A model generated the notes under the pieces. The model searched no databases, was not told where the DNA came from, and was given only the letters and a program-made list of their open reading frames with translations. A stretch of DNA of 64,000 nt from positions 1 through 64,000 of IMG/VR virus record IMGVR_UViG_3300032093_000068. One strand, given 5' to 3'. Each line of letters opens with the position of its first letter. The first letter of the stretch is position 1. The translations under genes and the position numbers were made by a program. The DNA comes from a virus. This document shows positions 38,676 to 47,775 of this stretch, piece after piece.

Positions 38676-40165
38676 TTTTTATTAACAATTTGAAATTTAA
38701 TTTGTCTTTTATAAGTATTAACTTCACCATTTATTTCTAATTTTATATCAATGAAATATTCGTTTGGTATTTTATCTCTTGTGTCAAAAATAAAATAGTA
38801 TTCGGTTGGCGTTTTATTAATTTGTGTCCAATCTTGAACTTGAACCTCTGTTTGACCCTCCCTAACATAAACTCTATAAAATGCCCTGATTTTATTTAAA
38901 GGTTGGTTTGATGTATATTCTTTTTTTATTATAACACCAACTTTTCTGATATCCGTGTTAAGAATTTTTTCATCTTGTTTAATACCATAATAATCAAAAC
39001 CATAAACTGAAGGATCATTGGTTGATGTTCCAATTGAAATTGACGACGAATAAGGTCTTATAATCAATTCATTTTCTACGTTTGGTAATGGGACGCCATT
39101 TAACGAGATTCCGCTCCATACATCATTAAACGTGCAAGGAGACTTATACCCCAATATGGCGGGTATTATAACTTCATATACTCCTTTTGTTTTTCTGCAA
39201 GTTGTAAGTGAAGTTAATCCTGAAATCGGGTCACCCGAACTATCAAAAATTGTAACATAAGGATTTGAATCCAAATTAACCGGATTTCCATCATCATAAA
39301 CATAAAGATATAACTTATTTGCTTTTCCTAATGCAAATAAATCTCTATCATCTTGTATTAAATCATCATACGATGTTAGCAAATATGGTTCATAAAAAGT
39401 TTGAGTGTGGCGTGTAAAAAATTCAACCGAATAATAATTTGTGGTTGCGGTGAAATTCTCAATATTTGGGGTGTATGCAATTCCCCAACCTGTTACACCT
39501 GTAATTGTTCCATTTAAAATTCCGTTTATTTCATCTGTCATATCAAATGAAATGTTCTCATTTCCGAATTCAAAGTGCTGATGATCAATGATTGTAAGGG
39601 CTGAATAATTTAAACCAGTTTGAGCGGTCAAAGAATTTGAATTATCATAAATTCCCGGATTTGACCAACTATATGTTGTTTTTCTTGCAAACCAATTTGA
39701 TGGATTTATAGAATAGTTAGATAAATCATTATCCAATAAATTCAAATCAACTTGCGTTTCTAAGTTTATATTTTTTCCAATACCTTCGTCCCAAGTTTGG
39801 GGGTCTCCTGTATCTCCTGAAGATAGGGGTATTCTAAATAAAAACAAATCAAATGAGGTTGCTCTTGTTAGATAATCAAAAAACCTTTTTTGATTTATAA
39901 GGTCTTTTTCAAAAGTTGCGGTATTTGTTATTATCAATGTGTGTGTCATTGAACTTGTGCAACCTGTCTGAATTAGACCGTCATTTATTTTAGATTTTAA
40001 CAAATCTAAATTAATATCAAAAATAAACCTTGAGTACGTATATCTCGGTTCATTTAAATTTTCTAACCCATATACAAGTTCTGCTATGGGTTCTTGACCT
40101 GCATTTACAAATGAATTAAGAAAAATTGTATTATTTTTACTGAAATAAGAATTATTTATAGACAT
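38672..40165 (-). CDS. large structural protein, tail or fibre type
   Basis: A 497-residue protein rich in Asn, Thr, Ser, Tyr and Asp with strand-forming repeats, as in tail fibre, collar or baseplate proteins. A late-type motif lies 15 bases before its ATG. The C-terminal 110 residues (VIIKKEYTSNQPLNKIRAF, then VQVQDWTQINKTPTEYYFIF) resemble an immunoglobulin-like or fibronectin-like beta domain. No enzymatic motif is seen. Assignment as structural rests on composition and location. Confidence 0.6.
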   Translation of the reverse strand: MSINNSYFSKNNTIFLNSFVNAGQEPIAELVYGLENLNEPRYTYSRFIFDINLDLLKSKINDGLIQTGCTSSMTHTLIITNTATFEKDLINQKRFFDYLTRATSFDLFLFRIPLSSGDTGDPQTWDEGIGKNINLETQVDLNLLDNDLSNYSINPSNWFARKTTYSWSNPGIYDNSNSLTAQTGLNYSALTIIDHQHFEFGNENISFDMTDEINGILNGTITGVTGWGIAYTPNIENFTATTNYYSVEFFTRHTQTFYEPYLLTSYDDLIQDDRDLFALGKANKLYLYVYDDGNPVNLDSNPYVTIFDSSGDPISGLTSLTTCRKTKGVYEVIIPAILGYKSPCTFNDVWSGISLNGVPLPNVENELIIRPYSSSISIGTSTNDPSVYGFDYYGIKQDEKILNTDIRKVGVIIKKEYTSNQPLNKIRAFYRVYVREGQTEVQVQDWTQINKTPTEYYFIFDTRDKIPNEYFIDIKLEINGEVNTYKRQIKFQIVNKK

Positions 40166-40180
40166 TTCAAAAGTTTATCT

Positions 40181-40188
40181 ATAAATAT
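40181..40188 (-). promoter_or_regulatory. ATATTTAT motif (candidate late promoter)
   Basis: GATATTTATAG on the - strand lies 15 bases before the ATG at 40165. Confidence 0.45.
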
Positions 40189-40202
40189 CATTTAAACACG
40201 AA

Positions 40203-41777
40203 TTAATTAATTCTTATTTGCTGATTTAAAATTGTGTTTGGAGCGTCCAAAAGTTTTTGTAAAATTTGAGCAGATTGGGTTCCATCTTGACCTACAGGAA
40301 CTGCAGCCAATCCGTGATATGGATGAACGTGAGATAATAAAAACTTAACGATTAATTCTATCAAATCCATCATTTTTTCACCTCTAATTAAAGGTTCGGT
40401 TTTTGATTCAATATCTAAATAGACATCTGGCGATATTCCATAAATTGTATCTTTTAAATTTATTTTAAGATCACCAATTTGAGTATCGTGAGATAGTAGA
40501 TAAAGTTTTTGGGCTCCTAATGACCCAATTGTTATATTTTGATTTGAATCTATAATGGGGGTTACTTTTTCTGTTTTAATTTTAAGTAAAGGTCCTAATG
40601 TATCTTTTGCAGAAACAATACCAAATCCAAAAGAATTTGATCCTTCAATTAATCCAACTTTTTGATAAATTGAGTATAGGTTATTTGACTCAACTGGTCC
40701 TCCTGCAGCATCCACCATTTTATTATAAAAATTTGGGTGGGGTCTATATGCAAACGGAAACTGTTTTCCTGATTCTGGTCTGAAAGGAATTGTTGTAAAT
40801 CCAGGGATATCAATTAACCCATTATTTAGTCCTCTAACATATTCGTTAATTAACTTAACTACCTCAACTGATGATTTAGCTTGGAAGAAAATACTGGCCG
40901 GTAATTTAACCCCTTTCCAATTTTCAACATCAGTATCAACTTTGAAATCTTTTGAGTTAACAGTTTCAGGTAAACCTTTTTTATTTATGTTGTATAAGTA
41001 TATATTTCCTGTAAAGGAGTCAGCTTGATTTTCAGGGTTTATGATATCATACTCAATTAGTAATATGAGTTTTTGAACGTCAGTTATAATTCTTGTTTGA
41101 GATGTTTGTTCTCCTTTTGTTTTTGTTGTTGTAAATCTGGCCAAGTCCAAAAACGCTCTTTTTTCATTTGATGTTGGTAAAGTCGTGGTTGGTCCGACCA
41201 AATCATTTGTTTTACCCGCCCTTAGTAAAGATCTATCTTGTTGTAAAATTAAATCAGCAGTTCCTCTACCCAAAATAGCATTATCTTCAGGTTCAGGAAA
41301 AACCCCAAAAGTTTCTTTTGGTATTTGACCACCAACTTCTTTTAAGAATTTTTGAGTTTTATAATTTTCACCACCTGATGAATTTGTTTTAGTTTGGGTT
41401 TCCGATTCAAAAATTGTGGATAACGGAGTGGATGGCGACGCTGGTAAATAAAACCTATTTCTATCAGAAAGATATCTTGACTGAGATGAAGGGTCTTGAA
41501 CGTAAGGATAAAATATATAAACTAACTCATCCTTTTTTGGTGTAATATTTGTGTAAAACGGTAATAAAGGTAAAATTACAAATGGATCATTTTCTTTCCA
41601 TTGACAAATTTGTTTTACATTAGTTTCTACTTCTGTAATATCTTTACAACCGCTAGGTACAGATTCTTTGATATCATCAAGTAATTCGATTTTTGGTAAA
41701 ACTCTTAACCTACCTAATCTTAAAGGGTCATCACTATCTAATACCCTACCCTCAAATATTATTTTACCCTGCACCAT
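40203..41777 (-). CDS. baseplate hub/spike protein with gp5/VgrG-like OB domain
   Basis: A 524-residue protein. The N-terminus FEGRVLDSDDPLRLGRLRVLP and the later DPFVILPLLPFY match the OB-fold pattern of T4 gp5 and VgrG hub proteins (GxVxDxxDPxxLGRVRV). The C-terminus has LLSHVHPYHGLAAVPVG, a His-containing motif common in baseplate OB proteins. There is no lysozyme insertion; wall-degrading domains are instead on the 20728 gene. It should sit at the tail tip. Confidence 0.65.
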   Translation of the reverse strand: MVQGKIIFEGRVLDSDDPLRLGRLRVLPKIELLDDIKESVPSGCKDITEVETNVKQICQWKENDPFVILPLLPFYTNITPKKDELVYIFYPYVQDPSSQSRYLSDRNRFYLPASPSTPLSTIFESETQTKTNSSGGENYKTQKFLKEVGGQIPKETFGVFPEPEDNAILGRGTADLILQQDRSLLRAGKTNDLVGPTTTLPTSNEKRAFLDLARFTTTKTKGEQTSQTRIITDVQKLILLIEYDIINPENQADSFTGNIYLYNINKKGLPETVNSKDFKVDTDVENWKGVKLPASIFFQAKSSVEVVKLINEYVRGLNNGLIDIPGFTTIPFRPESGKQFPFAYRPHPNFYNKMVDAAGGPVESNNLYSIYQKVGLIEGSNSFGFGIVSAKDTLGPLLKIKTEKVTPIIDSNQNITIGSLGAQKLYLLSHDTQIGDLKINLKDTIYGISPDVYLDIESKTEPLIRGEKMMDLIELIVKFLLSHVHPYHGLAAVPVGQDGTQSAQILQKLLDAPNTILNQQIRIN

Positions 41778-41964
41778 TTTGTCTTTTCTGATATTCCTTT
41801 AATATTTTATTATAGTTAGATTCTATATTATCTAAATGATGAGTTAAAGTTATTATACCATTTTTTGTTCTATCAAACTCTGAATTTAAATAATCCATAG
41901 CTTTAACCAAATCCTTATTTGATTTATTTTGATAATCTGATAGTATTTCTTCTAAGTTTTCCAT
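41764..41964 (-). CDS. small coiled-coil protein, 66 residues
   Basis: A fully helical charged protein (MENLEEILSDYQNKSNKDLV, then LNSEFDRTKNGIITLTHHLD). It overlaps the start of the hub gene by 14 bases and follows the large baseplate-type gene by two bases. Small coiled coils in this place often help tail assembly or act as trimer adaptors, which is inferred. Confidence 0.6.
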   Translation of the reverse strand: MENLEEILSDYQNKSNKDLVKAMDYLNSEFDRTKNGIITLTHHLDNIESNYNKILKEYQKRQNGAG

Positions 41965-41966
41965 TT

Positions 41967-43853
41967 TTAAACAAATTTACTAGCCCATTGTTTTGGAAGA
42001 GTTGGTCCTGCCGCATTAATAAGTGGAGGAATTACTATTTCATTCTTACCGTTTGCCCATAATTCATTAGCTTGCCCTTTTAATTCGGCGTAATTAGCGA
42101 CAAGTCCTAAATTAGGGCTACCATCTGGTAATGGACCTGTTGGTAATCCCAATTTTTGTAATTCAGAAATACTATTGACAAATGCTCTTTCTACTGAATA
42201 ACCTGGCAATAACGGCGCCGCAAATAACAAAGGGGCCGGAATTAAATTACCTCCAATACCGGGTAATTTAAGTAAAGCAAGTATTTGATCTAAAATATTT
42301 TTACACTGTCTCCAGTCTTGTATTATTTTAATTATCTGAATTAAAATAGCCACCAAATTCAAAATCATCGCATATTTCTTTAAAGATTTTTCTCTTGATA
42401 AATCAGATGCAATACTTCTTATTAAAGTAACAATTTCTCTTTTGACTATTTTGAATAATTCTCTTATAAATAAACCTCCAATTTTTGAAACAATACCAAC
42501 AAAAAAACCTTTATATTTTTTGGTAAATTCTTCCATTGAATTAATATCTACTTCTGCTTGTAATGATTTTAACATTATCATAAATCCTAAAAATATTTTA
42601 GGTCCAAATATTGAAGTTATTAATGATATTGGGAGTTTAAATATTGCAGAAAAATCGAAACTTAATTTGAAAGAAGCGTTAAGTTGTAATCCAAATCCTG
42701 AATTTTCTGTAAATGTGTTTGTTATATTATCAAACGCCGAAATTAATTCATTATCATTATCCTCATCTATAAAATTTAATTGATCTATGGCTTCTACGAT
42801 TTGTAATGAATTCACAGGAAATTTAACATTATCACAACCTTCAAATTCAACCGCTCTATTTTGTATATTATATACTTCTTGATCAATCGCTAATAAATCA
42901 ACCTCATTAAATTCAAAAAAATCATCATCTAAATTGTCTAATTCACCTGTTTTGGCAACACCGCTAACATCAATTTCGTTTCTCGTGTCAAAACATAAAC
43001 CAAGAACTCTAGCCATTATTCTTCCGAATTTAGAATTATCTTTTGTACCATTAACACCTAAATTTAATTCTGCCGAAATACAACCCGTTATTGCGTTCAT
43101 AAGTTCGGAAATTACCACATTAAATTCAACAAAAGACATTCTTTTGTAATAATCTCTTAAAAAAAAAACAATTTTATTTGGTGCGTTTTGTCTATTGAAC
43201 AAAACTACTTTGAAAAAGTCGCCTGGTTGTCCTTGGTCGTCTTGCTGTTCGTAAGATATGTCAAATAAATCTTGACCTGAGGCTCCTTTAAATTTATAAG
43301 GAAGTCCTTGATCAAGTATTCTTTGACGTAATTGACGGTTCATTGGATATTTAAAATCACCAGTGTTAAGGTTTTTTTGTCTTTCGTATTTTGTTTTTCC
43401 TACTTTTGATTCGGGATCTATTTTAAGGTTACCTTTAAAATCTACGTTTTTTACCTTAATGTATAGTGTTCGATTGCCGTCATATGTTTGTTGTTGTGAG
43501 CAACCAAGTAATTTAACTATTTCATCAACGACTATTTGTTCAATATCTGGTTTTATTGTTTTGATTGATTTTAATAAAACTCCTTTTAAGTATTTTGTTG
43601 AAGATAAACCGCTACCCCTATTCGATAAAATAAGTTTTATTAATTGTTGGAATTGACCCTCAACTTCTTTTTGCAATCTGTTTTTTTGATCTTCAATACT
43701 TTTTAAACCGTTTGCGATGCCACTATTAGCAGGTTCCGTTGAGCTATTCGCTTTTGCGGACAAGGATTTTATGTCTCCTTTTATTTGGCGAAATGTTTTT
43801 AAACTGGATATTTGTGTTTGCGCGTCGCCATAACCTTTTGCTAAATCTGCCAT
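41967..43853 (-). CDS. large baseplate/tail structural protein
   Basis: A 628-residue protein. The N-terminus is coiled coil (about 1-110). The central region has Asp/Asn-rich beta segments (DGNRTLYIKVKNVDFKGNLK). Residues 390-560 are unusually hydrophobic and helical (LISLITSIFGPKIFLGFMIM, LNLVAILIQIIKIIQDW), and a Gly/Pro/Leu-rich segment follows. Such hydrophobic helices in a tail protein suggest membrane contact during injection. It is translated just before the small coiled-coil gene and the hub gene. No specific T4 homologue is assigned. Confidence 0.6.
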   Translation of the reverse strand: MADLAKGYGDAQTQISSLKTFRQIKGDIKSLSAKANSSTEPANSGIANGLKSIEDQKNRLQKEVEGQFQQLIKLILSNRGSGLSSTKYLKGVLLKSIKTIKPDIEQIVVDEIVKLLGCSQQQTYDGNRTLYIKVKNVDFKGNLKIDPESKVGKTKYERQKNLNTGDFKYPMNRQLRQRILDQGLPYKFKGASGQDLFDISYEQQDDQGQPGDFFKVVLFNRQNAPNKIVFFLRDYYKRMSFVEFNVVISELMNAITGCISAELNLGVNGTKDNSKFGRIMARVLGLCFDTRNEIDVSGVAKTGELDNLDDDFFEFNEVDLLAIDQEVYNIQNRAVEFEGCDNVKFPVNSLQIVEAIDQLNFIDEDNDNELISAFDNITNTFTENSGFGLQLNASFKLSFDFSAIFKLPISLITSIFGPKIFLGFMIMLKSLQAEVDINSMEEFTKKYKGFFVGIVSKIGGLFIRELFKIVKREIVTLIRSIASDLSREKSLKKYAMILNLVAILIQIIKIIQDWRQCKNILDQILALLKLPGIGGNLIPAPLLFAAPLLPGYSVERAFVNSISELQKLGLPTGPLPDGSPNLGLVANYAELKGQANELWANGKNEIVIPPLINAAGPTLPKQWASKFV

Positions 43854-43854
43854 T

Positions 43855-44217
43855 TTACTTTAATTTAAATGTTTTGTTAGATTCAATATCCTTTTTTATC
43901 AAATTATCAATTAGGTCATCATCCATATCTGATATTGAGAAACTTTCTTCATTATTTGAAGATTTTTCCCAAATGGATGATTGCAACTTTGAAAGTTGAA
44001 GTTTTTTTTCTACACAGTCGTTGATGATTTTTTGTTGTTTTTCAATTACAGGACCGATCAGAGTCATATCTTCAGGATCTTTCATCATTGACAACATCTT
44101 ATTTTGAATTCTTAATGCTGTACTTCTTTGTTCAACAAGTTCGTTATAGATTTCTTGCATTAACGAGAGCATTGACTCTTTAGTTAATTCTATTTTCTTT
44201 TTTTGAGGTCTAGACAT
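43855..44217 (-). CDS. coiled-coil protein beside the late sigma gene
   Basis: A 120-residue helical protein (KKKIELTKESMLSLMQEIYN, then LVEQRSTALRIQNKMLSMM) with an acidic C-terminus (SISDMDDDLIDNLIKKD). It has a late-type motif five bases before its ATG and lies next to the sigma factor gene. In T4 the late co-activator gp33 is a similarly small helical protein that works with gp55. A gp33-like role is possible, but a tail chaperone fits as well. Confidence 0.55.
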   Translation of the reverse strand: MSRPQKKKIELTKESMLSLMQEIYNELVEQRSTALRIQNKMLSMMKDPEDMTLIGPVIEKQQKIINDCVEKKLQLSKLQSSIWEKSSNNEESFSISDMDDDLIDNLIKKDIESNKTFKLK

Positions 44218-44221
44218 ATTT

Positions 44222-44229
44222 ATAAATAT
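44222..44229 (-). promoter_or_regulatory. ATATTTAT motif (candidate late promoter)
   Basis: GGATATTTATA on the - strand lies between the sigma gene and the ATG at 44217, just past the sigma stop codon. Confidence 0.4.
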
Positions 44230-44230
44230 C

Positions 44231-44974
44231 CTATTTAACTATATTTTGCAACAAATCGTTGTAAGCCTTTTTATATTTTTTAAGACAAATTCTTATTTCT
44301 TTTGTTGATAAATTTGTCATTTCTCTAAGTGAGAGTAAAATAACATTCTTATTAAATTTATTATTATCTGAACTAATAAAGATATTGTTGTAGTTTATGA
44401 ATATTTCATATAATGATTCACCCAACTTTTTTTCGTTGTCTGTTAAATTATTTTCTTGTAAGATTTCATATAACTTATCTAAAAAACCGTTTATAATATC
44501 CTCGATTTCTATGGTATCTGAATCAAGATAATAAATTAAATCCTCCCTTGCTTCATTTTCTAAATCACTTGAAATGTCTTCATATGATATTTTTCGGTTC
44601 ATATCCTTTTGGTCTTTTATAATTTGACCCATAAGATAATTTTTACATATTGTTCCGAAATACGAATACGCCTTTTTTTCTTTTGATGGTTTAAATTTTT
44701 CAATTTTTGTCATCAAAAAAGAATGGGTATCCGCATGAATTTCATTAAAATCCATATCTTTTCTGTATAATTTATATCGTCTTATAATTGACGATATCAT
44801 TTTGTCCAAAGGTTTTCTCAAAGATTGGTTATAAATTTTGTTTTTTTCTTCAAATGTTGAAGCTGACAAATATAACCTTACAGCGGATTCTTCTTTTTCG
44901 TCAAAATAGTTATCAGAATTTTTCTTTTTGGATTTTCTTTTTGTTTCATTGACCGTGTCTGCACTTAACGTCAT
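44231..44974 (-). CDS. phage RNA polymerase sigma factor (late, gp55-like role)
   Basis: A 247-residue protein. Residues 25-120 resemble sigma region 2: helix, LDKMISSIIRRYKLYRK, then HADTHSFLMTKIEKFKPSKE and KKAYSYFGTICKNYLMGQIIK, the 'aYxFxxxxxNxxxxxxR' type segment. The C-terminal part ends NLSTKEIRICLKKYKKAYND, which may be a weak helix-turn-helix like region 4. It is longer than T4 gp55 (185 residues). It should redirect host RNA polymerase to phage late promoters, plausibly the ATATTTAT motif found here. Confidence 0.72.
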   Translation of the reverse strand: MTLSADTVNETKRKSKKKNSDNYFDEKEESAVRLYLSASTFEEKNKIYNQSLRKPLDKMISSIIRRYKLYRKDMDFNEIHADTHSFLMTKIEKFKPSKEKKAYSYFGTICKNYLMGQIIKDQKDMNRKISYEDISSDLENEAREDLIYYLDSDTIEIEDIINGFLDKLYEILQENNLTDNEKKLGESLYEIFINYNNIFISSDNNKFNKNVILLSLREMTNLSTKEIRICLKKYKKAYNDLLQNIVK

Positions 44975-45780
44975 TAAACAGTTTGTGGTTCATATTTTAT
45001 TTGTCTATCAACAGTGAATAAATATTCTTTCTTTGCCGAATCAATCCAAAATTTGATTTCATCGGGAACCATTACTTCAGTTCCATTTTTATAATTCCAA
45101 AAAATTGATCCTTCTCTGAGATTAACATGTTTATATCCGATTTTCGGAATAGACATAATCTTTATTGAATTATGTGTCATTCTTAACATAAATTCATAAA
45201 CAAATGTCAATTTGAATGATGGTTTAAATTTGCCATATCTTTCAAATACAGATTTTTTAATTACCATACCTGATGATTGAAAGTTTTGATAATTCTGTAG
45301 AATTTCATTATTTAAAATTCCAATATCTGATGTAAAGTTTGTGGCAAATGTCGCTTCGTTTGTAAATCCGGCAAATACACCTTTGTTATCGATGTCAACA
45401 ACAATTGGTAAAAATGCGTCAACATCTTTATATGCGTTAACATATACTGCGACATTTTTGAACCATATACTTGAATACTCATCATCAAATTCAAAAAATG
45501 ATACCCACTCTGAACTAGAATTCTCAACTCCAAAATTTATTTGAGCAGCATAATTTGGTTCATTAGTCCATACAAGTTTTTTAACATTAATTTCACCAAA
45601 ATCATATCCTTCAATTGCGCTGACCAAAGTATCCTCGTCTGTATGAACTATGATAAGTTCGTTAAATGGTAATTTTTGTGTTTTTAAAGATGTAATCGCT
45701 TTGTCAAAAAGTTCGGAAAAATCTTTAACTCTTGCAGATTTGATCGGCAATATAACCGATAAATTTAATTTTTGATCCAT
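44974..45780 (-). CDS. family 2 glycosyltransferase
   Basis: A 268-residue GT-A enzyme. It opens with LSVILPIKSARVKDFSELFD and has WVSFFEFDDEYSSIW, where the DD takes the place of the metal-binding DxD. It transfers a sugar from a nucleotide donor, acting in the cytoplasm. Its stop overlaps the sigma start by one base, so the first glycan gene is tied to the transcription gene. The acceptor is unknown; virion proteins or host surface glycans are both possible. Confidence 0.75.
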   Translation of the reverse strand: MDQKLNLSVILPIKSARVKDFSELFDKAITSLKTQKLPFNELIIVHTDEDTLVSAIEGYDFGEINVKKLVWTNEPNYAAQINFGVENSSSEWVSFFEFDDEYSSIWFKNVAVYVNAYKDVDAFLPIVVDIDNKGVFAGFTNEATFATNFTSDIGILNNEILQNYQNFQSSGMVIKKSVFERYGKFKPSFKLTFVYEFMLRMTHNSIKIMSIPKIGYKHVNLREGSIFWNYKNGTEVMVPDEIKFWIDSAKKEYLFTVDRQIKYEPQTV

Positions 45781-45783
45781 ATT

Positions 45784-46842
45784 TTAAGTCGTTTCAATTT
45801 TAGTTAATTGTTCTTGGAATGGTTCCAATCTTGTTTGAATATATTTTGAGAATAATTCTATAATATCGTTTTCGTATTTTGCATAATCTGAATATTTGCT
45901 TGCAGTTTTTTCAATGTTCTGATAAAGCTCCTCACTTATATTATCTTCAAGCCAGTTATGCAAAAAGTCAGAAACAAAATCAACAATTTGATTATGGTCT
46001 CTGAGCCAAACTCCGTTATCTTCATTCATCCATTCAGGAAATAAGTTTGGTATTTTACCGATAACAGGAATTCCAACTTTCATAGATTCAAGTGGAAATG
46101 TTCCAAATCCACTTGTCGGGTCAATCCATACAGATAAAAAGCAGTCCTTCAAAGCACTTGCAAATTCTTTCTCAGATAGACCTCTCATATCTCGAAACGT
46201 TACCCAACGATATTGGGGGTATTTTAAATAAAAAGTTTTAATGAGGGTCATAGTATCACGCTGATCTCTTGTGTGAATTGCAATTATTGGTTTTGCCGGC
46301 AATTCTTGTTTTACGAAAACATCAGAAATAACAGGAGATAAAATATCAAAAGATATTCCTTTCATAATTGATGAAACATATTGCTTTTGATCCTCGGATG
46401 TTGTAATACATTTTGTAAAACCAAATTGAGACCAAGTTTGACCTGGCTGCAAAGTTTCCAAAACGTGGTCATAAGCTTGACATAAAACAATTTTTGCGCA
46501 AGGCAAATTTGTTAACTGAGGCATCACAAAGCCATATAATTCAGGAATTATAATAAAATCTTCGGGTGATACTTCCAAATTTTGACCTTCAATCGCTCGG
46601 TGGGGAAGTTCTTCCATAAATTCGTTACCTAACCAATTAGCCACGCCAGAATAATCAGGTTTCTCATGCAAAATAATAGGATTAAATCCGTTATTTTTTA
46701 ATGTATAGGCTATTCTATAAATGTTTGCAATAGAAGCCCTCGCATTTCCTTTGGTGTCTTGCACCATAAAATAAATCCTTGCCGATTTATTTTTCAAGTT
46801 CTCAATGGATTTTTCTAATTTTTGAATTTGTTCTTGAGTCAT
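45784..46842 (-). CDS. GT-B glycosyltransferase (family 4 type)
   Basis: A 352-residue enzyme with two Rossmann-like halves. The N-half has ARASIANIYRIAYTLKNNGF and FIIIPELYGFVMP. The C-half has PIIAIHTRDQRD and the donor-site segment SVWIDPTSGFGTFPLESMKVGIPVIG, with the E of the conserved E-x7-E region in FPLESMKVGIPV. A coiled N-terminal helix (residues 1-22) precedes the fold. It lies in the - strand glycan operon three bases from its neighbour. Confidence 0.75.
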   Translation of the reverse strand: MTQEQIQKLEKSIENLKNKSARIYFMVQDTKGNARASIANIYRIAYTLKNNGFNPIILHEKPDYSGVANWLGNEFMEELPHRAIEGQNLEVSPEDFIIIPELYGFVMPQLTNLPCAKIVLCQAYDHVLETLQPGQTWSQFGFTKCITTSEDQKQYVSSIMKGISFDILSPVISDVFVKQELPAKPIIAIHTRDQRDTMTLIKTFYLKYPQYRWVTFRDMRGLSEKEFASALKDCFLSVWIDPTSGFGTFPLESMKVGIPVIGKIPNLFPEWMNEDNGVWLRDHNQIVDFVSDFLHNWLEDNISEELYQNIEKTASKYSDYAKYENDIIELFSKYIQTRLEPFQEQLTKIETT

Positions 46843-46844
46843 GT

Positions 46845-47108
46845 TTAATATTTATTTATTAGTTTTTTATTCAATAGCGAATTAAACGCCAATTTAAAAG
46901 GTATTGTAAGACCATTTCCTCCTTTTAAACCCAATGATTCATCAATTTCTTCATCTTCGGTCATCAAAACTTCCAACATCATTTTAACCGATTCATATTT
47001 TATAACATTGATATGAACATCGGAATCTCCACTTGATGAGGTTATATTGATGTACTTTTCAACCTGATCAATGTCAATGTAATAATTTTCATTAAAAATT
47101 TTAAACAT
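46845..47108 (-). CDS. small hypothetical protein, 87 residues
   Basis: A small soluble protein with a strand-rich start (FKIFNENYYIDIDQVEKYI) and an acidic middle (MTEDEEIDESLGLKGG). It ends LAFNSLLNKKLINKY. It fits tightly between two genes (two- and four-base gaps). No motif is recognised. Confidence 0.6.
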   Translation of the reverse strand: MFKIFNENYYIDIDQVEKYINITSSSGDSDVHINVIKYESVKMMLEVLMTEDEEIDESLGLKGGNGLTIPFKLAFNSLLNKKLINKY

Positions 47109-47112
47109 ATTA

Positions 47113-47775
47113 TTATTGTTTTAAAATTTCTTCCAATATAGGGTCAAACTCTTTTAAAGTACTTATTGTATATTGTGAAGAAATGTGTTTATTATAGTTT
47201 GTTTCGTACTTTATTACAATTTTATTTTTAGGATAATTTAATAATAAGTCAGGATTTGCTGTAAGTAAAATATCAATTTCATTCCACATAGAATTAAGTG
47301 TTGTTTGAGAATAAAATTTTATTTTTTCTATCTGACAACCAAATTTTGATATAAAAAAAAGTGATGCGGGTTTTGATTTTCCTATTTCATCTGAAACAAT
47401 CATTATCTCATTATCTTTTCTATATTTAAAATATATGTCTTGCAAATCGTGGAATGTTGAATATTCTGAAGATGATGCGTGTCCAAAAATTGACATCGCG
47501 TGCTCTTCATACATAAATTCATAAAGATTTTCGTTTGATGGAAAAGAGAAATGGTCAAGCAAATTAAGTGACGTTACATCACTTTTGATTTCATATTTGA
47601 AATCATTTGAAATAATATCATCTGTAATTTCATCAAAATTATCTCCATCAGAGTTTGATTCATAAAGTTTTTGTGGTGTGAGTTCGGCCTGCTCAACCAT
47701 AAGTTTTTCATAAACTTGTTTGAACTTTCCTACCGTATCTCTTAAAACTCCGTTTAATTCAATTGCAATTCTCAT
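47113..47775 (-). CDS. HAD-like protein with altered catalytic site
   Basis: A 220-residue protein with a HAD-like layout. The start is MRIAIELNGVLRDTVGKF, then IMIVSDEIGKSKPASLFFISK (the motif II-III region with its lysine), then DILLTANPDLLLNYP. Active HAD phosphatases need DxDxT in motif I; here the nucleophile position is E-L-N. Catalysis by the usual route is therefore doubtful. It overlaps phoH by four bases. It may be a regulatory or structural relative, or act with a different chemistry. Confidence 0.6.
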   Translation of the reverse strand: MRIAIELNGVLRDTVGKFKQVYEKLMVEQAELTPQKLYESNSDGDNFDEITDDIISNDFKYEIKSDVTSLNLLDHFSFPSNENLYEFMYEEHAMSIFGHASSSEYSTFHDLQDIYFKYRKDNEIMIVSDEIGKSKPASLFFISKFGCQIEKIKFYSQTTLNSMWNEIDILLTANPDLLLNYPKNKIVIKYETNYNKHISSQYTISTLKEFDPILEEILKQ

